A stretch of DNA of 64,000 nt from assembly GCA_041398965.1 (NCBI GenBank), contig JAWKTT010000004.1, positions 264,453 to 328,452 of the forward strand, read 5' to 3'. This DNA comes from JAWKTT01 sp041398965 (GTDB taxonomy: Bacteria; Planctomycetota; Planctomycetia; Planctomycetales; Planctomycetaceae). Below are positions 63,721-64,000 of the stretch, piece after piece (within the stretch, counting starts at the first letter, position 1; every line of letters begins with the position of its first letter). Below the pieces are notes generated by a model. It was not told the origin of the DNA. It was given only the letters and a program-made list of their open reading frames with translations, and made no database searches. The position numbers and the translations under genes were made by a program.

Positions 63721-64000
63721 GGTCAATCTGTCTCGCTCAATTTGGGGCATGGGCGGGGGAAGGGGCATCGCTTTCGAGAGCAGAGTGTAGCAGAGCGACG
63801 CCGGTTCGTCGGCATTCTGATCGCCACACGGAATTCGACGTCGTCGTCTGGCGGTCGACTTGCAGAGCAGAAGGTGAATTGGCTGACAGAAGTCGACTTT
63901 CACGACGCACTTCCAAGTCCGTCGCAGAGAGCATTCGTCCTCACCAAAACATCAACGAGCGGTGCTGTACGTTCCTGATGCCGTTTGACTTTGGGAATCC

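Overview
The window looks like a chromosomal segment of a planctomycete (Planctomycetota). The evidence is a paired PSCyt1/DUF1549/DUF1553 gene and DUF1501 gene, a second lone DUF1501 gene, a DUF1559-like lipoprotein, DUF1573, PQQ-propeller and WD40 proteins, a 16S rRNA gene with no 23S, tRNA or 5S beside it, and many single genes separated by long spacers. Gene starts were placed by ATG/GTG/TTG choice, Shine-Dalgarno-like sequence and family length. Nothing was searched against a database.

Layout. 1-6.1 kb (minus strand): a cut-off OmpR-type response regulator, an EpmA-like lysyl-tRNA synthetase paralogue, a CvpA-like membrane protein, a GspE/PilB ATPase with its own membrane segments, and a PilT-like ATPase with a clear terminator. 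6.4-11.3 kb (plus): a Fur-family regulator, a P2-type cation ATPase and a polyprenyl-phosphate sugar transferase. 11.7-21.1 kb: a zinc alcohol dehydrogenase, a SUFU-domain protein with FabZ-like dehydratase, a KefB-type antiporter, LigA, and a sodium:solute symporter with DUF997 partner. 21.4-34.4 kb: a TPR membrane protein, a PQQ-propeller protein, an AAA ATPase, a lone DUF1501 protein, a short Hcp with a protoglobin and a receiver protein, a DUF1573 protein and PanB.

34.5-45.6 kb is a mobile-element landing zone. An IS701/IS4-like element abuts an IS630-like element inserted at its edge, next to a 129-bp palindromic repeat whose relative lies upstream of the protoglobin gene. A large WD40-DUF4034-like-WD40 membrane protein follows. 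Its stop codon is met by the 3' end of a group II intron remnant, then an IS4-type transposase fragment. A lipoprotein and an IS1634-like remnant follow.

45.6-64 kb: an MFS transporter, an Hsp70 with a zinc-ribbon tail, a VanZ-like protein, a class I aminotransferase, the lone 16S rRNA gene with candidate promoter, boxA and terminator, the PSD1/DUF1501 pair, a second IS1634-like remnant, sdhA and sdhC without sdhB, an M50 protease and a secreted concanavalin-like protein.

Functional links that can be argued are: GspE/PilT-type ATPases (type IV pilus or secretion machinery), Hcp plus protoglobin (nitric oxide handling), the symporter with DUF997, FabZ-like with SUFU, SdhC with SdhA, and the PSCyt1/DUF1501 pair. 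No CRISPR array, prophage or tRNA gene was recognised.
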